A stretch of 64,000 bases of DNA from Chlorops oryzae. Its lineage: Eukaryota > Arthropoda > Insecta > Diptera > Chloropidae. The stretch lies in NCBI GenBank assembly GCA_020466095.1, contig CM035807.1, positions 107,131,906-107,195,905 of the forward strand, written 5' to 3'. The notes beneath the pieces were generated by a model. The model was not told the DNA's origin. It was given only the letters and a program-made list of their open reading frames with translations, and ran no database searches. This document shows, piece after piece, positions 57,801 through 64,000 of the stretch. The number at the start of each line of letters is the position of its first letter. Positions within the stretch are counted from its first letter, which is position 1. The position numbers and the translations under genes were made by a program.

Positions 57801-60800
57801 GTTGAAATCACATGAAGCAGAGCAGCACCAGCAACGTCCGCAGCATATGGGGACACACACACTGTGCTCGTGTGAGACTTCACTGAAAGTTGACATTTCT
57901 AGCACATTTAACGACTGGTGGGCGAGAGGGCGAGCGAGAAGAGCGCTGTTGAATTACTTCGAGCGAATAAATGAAAACGAAATTCAAATGGAGAATTTTA
58001 TACTTATATGAAAAAGTTGTTAATAGGTTTTTATAGCAACGCTTTAATTATTGTAAGTACACTTCAATTTTGTAGAAAAATACACTTTTCAAGAGGCGAA
58101 AGTTGGTCATAATTATGACGAACAAGGTCGTAATTAGAGGTCATAATTCGAAGTGCTACCAGTGCACACTTTAGCCTTAATTTTGAATCTTGCTTGAATT
58201 CGTAAAAGAGCGTTTATTAAGAAAAGCAACAGTGCAACAACAACAAGAACAACAACAAGTCGAGAGAAGTGCACAAAATGGAAAGAAGTAGAAGGAATAA
58301 TTGAATAACGCGATTGAAAAGCGTCGAAGCTTTTTAGCGCATTAAATGAAAATAAAATAGAATTTCTTTTTGATGGATTATTAAAAGGAATTTCTGAATC
58401 GCTCTCAAAAGAGCAATTTCCATAAATTGAAAAATCACTGACGAAGAATTCATTCAATGTTCAACTTTTATTGGGTTATATTTTTTTTTTTAAATAACTA
58501 TTGCAATAAAAAGTATAAAAATCAAATAAAATCATTGAGAAAATTCTTTCAGAGAAAATACGTTGAAAATATTTATTTGAAGTAAAAACCTCTTCAAGAA
58601 TACTAATTTCCTATAGAAAATGTGAGAAAGCTTCTTCTAAATTTCTCAAATTTAAACGCAGCGAACTAAAAAAATCCTATTGAAATGCTTAAATGGTACA
58701 CAGTGCGTATGAGTAATATTTATCTGCAGCATATCGAGCATAAGTAATCAACAAGTATACGACGGTAATGACTTTTTTTTTTCGTTAAATCATGGTGAAT
58801 AATTGAATCTTTTTCTGATGAATAATGCGTTTTCATTAAAAAAAAAAAAGACTTCCATTGTTGGGGTTGGAACATACAATACAGTAACACATACAATAGC
58901 ATATCTGAGTTTCCTTCAAAGCTTCTTGAACTGACATTAACAGATTTCCGAACAATTACTTTGCTTGAACCTTTTTCACGTTGGGGGGGAAAAGAAACAT
59001 AAACATTGCATAAATTTTGCCCACCAAGGACACGATCTGAATATATTTTGCGGCTTTGTTATACTACATCACACGAGAACACATGGGCGGATGTTGAAGG
59101 GATTTGTGTAATGAAGAAAAAAGGTTGCTCAGTAAAATGGCTCATTAAAAGTTCAAAATGAGACCTAAACATATTTTGTTGTTGTTTGTGTGTTATTTTC
59201 CAGTCATAAGTTTCAAGCTAAGCAATTAAAATCCCTTCAAGAGTGGAAATTAATTATGAGTTTTTGCCTGATTTGAGTAGTTCGAATAATGATGCGATAC
59301 TTTACAATGACATTAACGAGTCACAACGCTAATTGGAAGCTATGAATGACTTGTTGAAACATAATTGGAAGCTATGAATGACTTTTTTGTTGAAAGATAA
59401 TTCTATTAGGATGTTCATAGTTACGGATAGTTGTAGAAGTCGATAATGATATTTTTTTTTTTACTTTACTGTTGATTATATTTCATCTCTTCAGATAGTG
59501 TTAAAAATCATTTAAGAACTTTTTCCAACGAAAATGGAAAACATATAAGTGCCATCGTAATTGCTTCAGTCGTAGACATCGTTTATCATTATTAAAACTT
59601 TTCTATTACGACTCTTGTTAGCTGATAGATAAAAACATAGAAAAACTCTCACGTACAACCAGCGAAGCACTTTTCTCATTTAGTTTGGAGTTTTCTGTAT
59701 ACCTTCAACTATATTTGAATAGCTTCGCTTCCCTAATGACTCCTTGGGTAAAGGCATTCCAAAAAGTACATGAAAAACATGATGCTTTTTTCTTCACATC
59801 CTTCTCTTTTCTATGTTAAAAATGTTTTTGCTCCCATGCTCTCTCTCTCTCTATCACTTTCGGAAAGTTTTCGGCGCACTCATCAGGCAAAAGGTAGACA
59901 ATACTCTGTCGGTGTTCTTCAATTTAAAGTGAACTAACATGCGCGCTCCTATTTCACTGCGTGGCAGTTATGAAAAATTTTCGAAAATTTATTACTTTGC
60001 TCATATGGAAACATTTTCCATTTTCATATTCAACTCGACTCGACTCGACTCATGTTACATGGCCAAAAAACGAGTAAAGCATAATTTTCGAAAGCATACT
60101 TCATGGCTTGCTACACATCTCGTCTGCTTTTTGTCTGTTTTGAACGCATCGTATGGAAATGTGTCGGCACGGGTATATGAGGAGGCATAGCACTTAAGCA
60201 CTGAAGCTGACACAAAGGCAATGTGACACTCGAATTTTAATTTAATTTTTGTAAACAATTTTCGAAAATTATTTCTTAATTGACATACACTGTTGGCATT
60301 CAAAGGGATGAATTAAGGGAAATATTATTGCATACTTTTCAGCTTGTTGTGTCAAACTGACAATTCTTTGAGTTCTACGAAAAAAAACGAAAAAACGAAA
60401 AAAACAAAAAAAATACAACAGAAAAGCGGATGATATAAATTCAATAGAGCTCGATTGTCTCTCAAACTGCTGCCTGAACGGAACAGAAGAAAACTGAAAA
60501 ACGACATCCAGACGACAATGTGTCCCGGCGGACTGAAAGTTACAATATGAGAATATACATTTCATGTTTCCGCATATGAATATGCATGCACTTCTTTCTA
60601 TGTGTGCTCGTGTGAATTTCTGTACAGCGAAGAGAAGAGAGAACAAGCGGTTCAAGGCTGACGTTCAACTTCATCAATTCACTACGTAGAGCAATAATTT
60701 AATTAAATGCAAATTAAAATGCTTTTATGAATATTAAGAAGATAAGAGTCGTTTCAGCATTGCGGGTGAATGTAAAAAATTTCCTTGCATATTTTCGGGC

Positions 60801-61390
60801 TGAGATGGTGGCAGATGTGATGTTTTTTTGCGTTCTGGATGTGTTTGTGTGCGTTGGTGTGTTAACAGACTGATAATAAATATCCGTTTCAATGGCAATC
60901 AATATTTTGCCCTTTTGATGGTATTTATTCTGTAAATATTTTGCTCGATAGTAGCTCATGGTTTTAATTTTCGATGTGACCTCAGAAAGTTTAATGCAAT
61001 TTTAAGGACTTTATTATTAAGTCCCAAAATCGAAGTTTAATACGTTGGAAATCATAGGTTAAATCATATTATAATGAAGTCTTTAACAGTGTCATAGGAT
61101 AATTCGAAAGATATGCTTGAAAAAAATTTTGATTTTTCTTTTTTTTTGCATTTTATAAATGATCCAAGGAGTGGCCCTATAGAAGTCGTACAAAAGAAAG
61201 GGCGGAGTCTCTGAAATCATTCGTAAGGCTGGTGAGGTTTTTCAGACCTGAGCAAATACCTCACCCAATGCGTTCTGGAGTCTGAGCAATCATACTTAGA
61301 CTGTAGATAGAGCATTGCAGTTACCTCTTACGAGGACGCTTCACTGTAGAAGCAAGCACATTTCAATTACAAAAAACTTGAGTGCAACAT
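54900..61390. other. Long non-coding region, probable stathmin 5' intron
   Basis: AT-rich with scattered T-runs, CA and CT repeats (for example 57855 and 59843). No supported exon or RNA gene was found. A diverged dispersed-repeat copy lies at 56540-56830. Open frames at 57796, 58134, 59939 and 60269 do not resemble known families. Confidence 0.45.
56540..56830 (+). repeat. Dispersed repeat ('acagaccctagtact' family), diverged copy
   Basis: Contains tttgtgattttcttagcagaa-like text and cctagtacaggag, then a gacagacggacggac tract, in the same order as 35575-35790 (ttgtgattttcgtaacag, cctagtactggag, agacagacagacggg). Confidence 0.6.
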
Positions 61391-61399
61391 TCGATAAGT

Positions 61400-61680
61400 G
61401 CACCGAAGCATTTGACCATTGGAAGGCAAAAATGAGCGAGATGTTGCAGATATTTGCACTGATGCCAAAGTTGGCACCCACATTGCGGACAGTGAATCAT
61501 CTTTTTTGCCTTGACCACGCTCCTTTACACACTAGCATTAATTTCATTCCACAATGTGACATGGACACCTTTGAAGGCTCCTACGAAACTTGGTCTGCAA
61601 TTGTACAAAGTCCTTTTCACAGCCTCCGTCATAAGAAGATTGATGACCAGCAATCAGTAATTTATTTTGCAGTTCATATA
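61400..61680 (+). pseudogene. BEL/Pao-type gag fragment
   Basis: An open plus-strand frame (61315-61683) contains a segment around INFIPQCDMDTFEGSYETWS, which resembles the conserved 'P-C-D-x-F-x-G-D-Y-x-x-W' region of BEL/Pao LTR retrotransposon gag, preceded by a helical stretch. It is about 90 codons, with no LTR, protease or RT nearby, and ends in unrelated DNA. This is an old truncated copy. Confidence 0.55.
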
Positions 61681-61959
61681 TAAATTTTTTCTCGATCCGT
61701 TTGAAGAGTTTCCTATCACTATCGCCTTTCTTTCCTTTAAGTATCCTTTGAATATTTTCAAGATAATTTATAGACGCTTTAAAATAGTTCCATTATTTCG
61801 GTTCCTGGAACCTTGCATATATCCTCTTAAGGTATGTATTTTCTTACACAAATCCACAGCGACCATTTTTGATGACTTTTTTGATGAAACTTTTAAAGCA
61901 AAAAAAAAAGATTTTTATTTGAAAATTCTTTTTCTACCACTGAAGAGACGACTGACTGA

Positions 61960-62020
61960 CTAGGTTCGATTCCTCGCGAGCGTAAAATTCAGACTGAAAC
62001 TAAGCAGGACGATGACAAAT
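61960..62020 (+). repeat. Isolated B-box-like motif
   Basis: GGTTCGATTCC at about 61963-61973 matches the polymerase III B-box exactly, but the flanks do not pair as a T-arm and no A-box stands at the right distance. It may be a SINE fragment or chance; a similar gggatcgattccgg lies near 62669. Confidence 0.25.
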
Positions 62021-62099
62021 CCGACAGCTGGGCAACGCCTGAAAATGGCAACGGACTCTGCCATTTTAGCAGTCTTACGGCATGCAGACGAAAAAGCAG

Positions 62100-62165
62100 A
62101 CCATACATACATACATAGGTACATATGTACATACATATGAATGTACATTTGTATGTATTTCTATA
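62100..62165. repeat. (cata)n/(tatg) microsatellite
   Basis: Short array of cata units passing into gtacatatgtacatac palindromes. Confidence 0.85.
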
Positions 62166-62808
62166 TATGCATGAAGACAGACAACCGAATGGCTATCGGG
62201 TCCAACAGTCAACTGGTAGCAACATGCAATAAAGCATACGAAAAACTAACTCTTTTGTAGCATACTTTTTTGGCGTGCTTAGCTTCATTATTGTTGTTGT
62301 TGTTTGTTGTTATTGCTGTTGCTTTTGTTGCCGGAATTCGCAGTTGGAAAATGGCGAAATTCCATGCTGACTTTTATAGCGAAGCAATATGACTAATGAA
62401 ATCGATTAAGGTGTTTACGTTTTGCAGCATTTGCTGCCAATGTTGCCACCGCCCCATCACCAATGCTACTGCTTGTTAGTGATGGCAATAAAATCAAATG
62501 AGCTGTGAAAAATAAAGGTGGAAGATGAAAATGTAATCCGAAGCCTATCAGCAAGAATGGAAGAGAAGAACCTGCAATGGCGAGATTATATACCTAAATA
62601 TATACATACATACATATGTATATAAGAAGCTTATTGTCGTGCAATTTAGAAGGTAAACGGCTTGTGAGGGATCGATTCCGGCGAGCGACTTTGTTGCAGA
62701 AAATGAGAAAGGAAAATAAAACGCAATGCAGCAAATGCTTATTTGAATAGAATTGTCATGAAAATATTACGATTCCGTCATGCAATGCAGGGTGTTCGTG
62801 CGGATCAG

Positions 62809-63400
62809 CGTTGCCAGATGATTTTTTTTTTTTTGCAAAGGATGATTTTTTCAAAATTTAATAAAAAAAAATAAAAAAAAATCGGGACACACTCGAATGC
62901 TAAAAATTCAGACTTTTTAAAACAATGGTTAACATATTCATAGTCACATAGCTTTTTGCTCCCTCTCTGAGATTTTTATCATTCTTACTCATGGTTTACA
63001 ATAGTGAATTATGTTCATACCAGGGTTGATATTAAATTTGTTTCGAAGTTTTACAAAAACGATGTCAAAAATAGGAAATTTTAAGGCATGGCTTTAAGTT
63101 TCAGGCCAAAAGCGGATGTTCTGCTAAAGGCAGGACGTCTGGCCACGTGCATTAACTTTTACACTTGGTCTATAAGCTGTCAGATTGACGTAAGAATGGA
63201 CGCGAATAACTTCAAGGGAAAAAGTTGACACATCGAAGGGGAAGTAAAGATCAAATTTCATTCGATTGGGGTTGAAAGTGATATTATAATTGATGGTCAT
63301 CAAAATTTCTTTTCTTACTTATTTTCATATCAATATTCTTTCATTAATATGTATTTTAACCAGCGTTGCCAGATCAATTTTCTTGCAAAATAGGATTTTT
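62809..63400 (+). repeat. Two direct copies of 'agcgttgccagat' with T-rich tails
   Basis: agcgttgccagatgatttt at 62809 and agcgttgccagatcaattt at 63362 both continue into T-rich text and then aaaatt-rich text. Related tgatgccaga motifs stand at 30785. This may be a dispersed repeat end; the unit boundaries are unclear. Confidence 0.4.
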
Positions 63401-63973
63401 TTCACAATTTTATCAAAAATTAGGGTTCCGTAAAATGCAGGACGATATCGATGTGGGGAAGAAGGACCTCCAATCAATTACAGAGGATTCTGAAATCAAA
63501 GCCATTTAGCAGATTTTAAATCTACTCGCTTTGAGTTGTTTTCGTGAGGCGGCATTTTTGTTCTATTTTTGGCAGTAATGTTTGCTTTTATTTATTGGGG
63601 CTTAAATCTTAAGGCTCATACATGCCATTTCACGTTTTCGAAATTGCTACCGAAATCCCTTAAATACCCTTCAATACATGTCGTTCATGGTTCGTACGTG
63701 ACCCGAAGCAATTTACTTGGACATTTTGTAAAATTCTGTGACCACAAACAGTAAGAACATCACGAACGTACAGCATTTAAGGTATGATGATGCATTAGTA
63801 CTTTGATGTGAACACACGGTGAATTGCCAGGGAGATAGCTCAAATGTCTTAAATGTAATTAAGACTTTAAAGAAGAAATTTTTATTGTCGATTTTAATTT
63901 CAACAGAAGCATGTAACATACATACTTACGACCAATGAAAGGGTATTTCTGTTCTACGAAATCGTAAAGTGGC

Positions 63974-64000
63974 ACTTACCTGAAATGAAAAGAAGAAAAA
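63974..64000 (-). promoter_or_regulatory. Candidate recursive splice site (stathmin 5' intron)
   Basis: On the minus strand a 20-nt pyrimidine-rich tract ends in TTTCAG and is followed at once by GTAAGTGCC. The junction is between 63980 and 63979. A 3' splice site directly abutting a 5' splice site is the form of ratchet points known in long Drosophila introns. It lies on the strand of stathmin, upstream of its first visible exon. It could instead be the donor of an exon extending beyond the window. Confidence 0.55.

Noticed and set aside
61960..62030. Possible tRNA gene at a perfect B-box
   Set aside because: T-arm stem does not pair and no A-box or acceptor stem is found at tRNA spacing.

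Overview
The window is about 64 kb of AT-rich nuclear DNA from a higher dipteran. The proteins are close to Drosophila orthologues by recall, genes have short GT-AG introns, and the spacers are full of small DNA transposons. A tephritid-like fly is my guess; the sequence alone does not settle the species.

Layout. 1-15.6 kb is gene-poor: a CT-rich satellite, then intergenic DNA with small inverted-repeat elements and tRNA-derived SINE heads. 15.75-19.57 kb (+) is Mcm6, a subunit of the replicative helicase. Its first intron holds a broken copy of the exon 2 start, a minisatellite and a fragment of the cohesin-loader gene Mau2. 20.25-21.11 kb (-) is PCNA, convergent with Mcm6. Both have the same 13-bp E2F-type site upstream, in the same orientation relative to transcription. 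23.72-27.77 kb (+) is an Iwr1/SLC7A6OS-like factor in five exons, with a foldback transposon in intron 3. 28.78-30.63 kb (-) is a MADF-BESS protein, separated from Iwr1 by a roughly 600-bp hairpin. 32.50-33.68 kb (+) is a TREX-like DEDDh exonuclease. 36.65-38.32 kb (-) is gamma-tubulin in six exons. 44.04-49.06 kb (-) holds the last five coding exons found for stathmin. Its 5' coding start was not found, so 49-64 kb is probably its long 5' intron. That stretch holds two decayed non-LTR retrotransposons, MITEs and a BEL/Pao gag relic, and it ends in a candidate recursive splice site.

The genes form no operon-like system, although most act in DNA replication, DNA metabolism or microtubule biology. 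The one direct regulatory link visible is the shared E2F-type element of Mcm6 and PCNA. I found no wholly new system. The most unusual items are the Mcm6 intron 1 rearrangement with its phase mismatch, the GC-AG intron of PCNA, the recursive splice site, the intergenic hairpin, and a family of hAT-like foldback elements with exact 8-bp target duplications.

Exon boundaries were placed by hand from splice signals and phase. Coding lengths sum to whole codons for PCNA, Iwr1, MADF-BESS, TREX and gamma-tubulin, but not for Mcm6.
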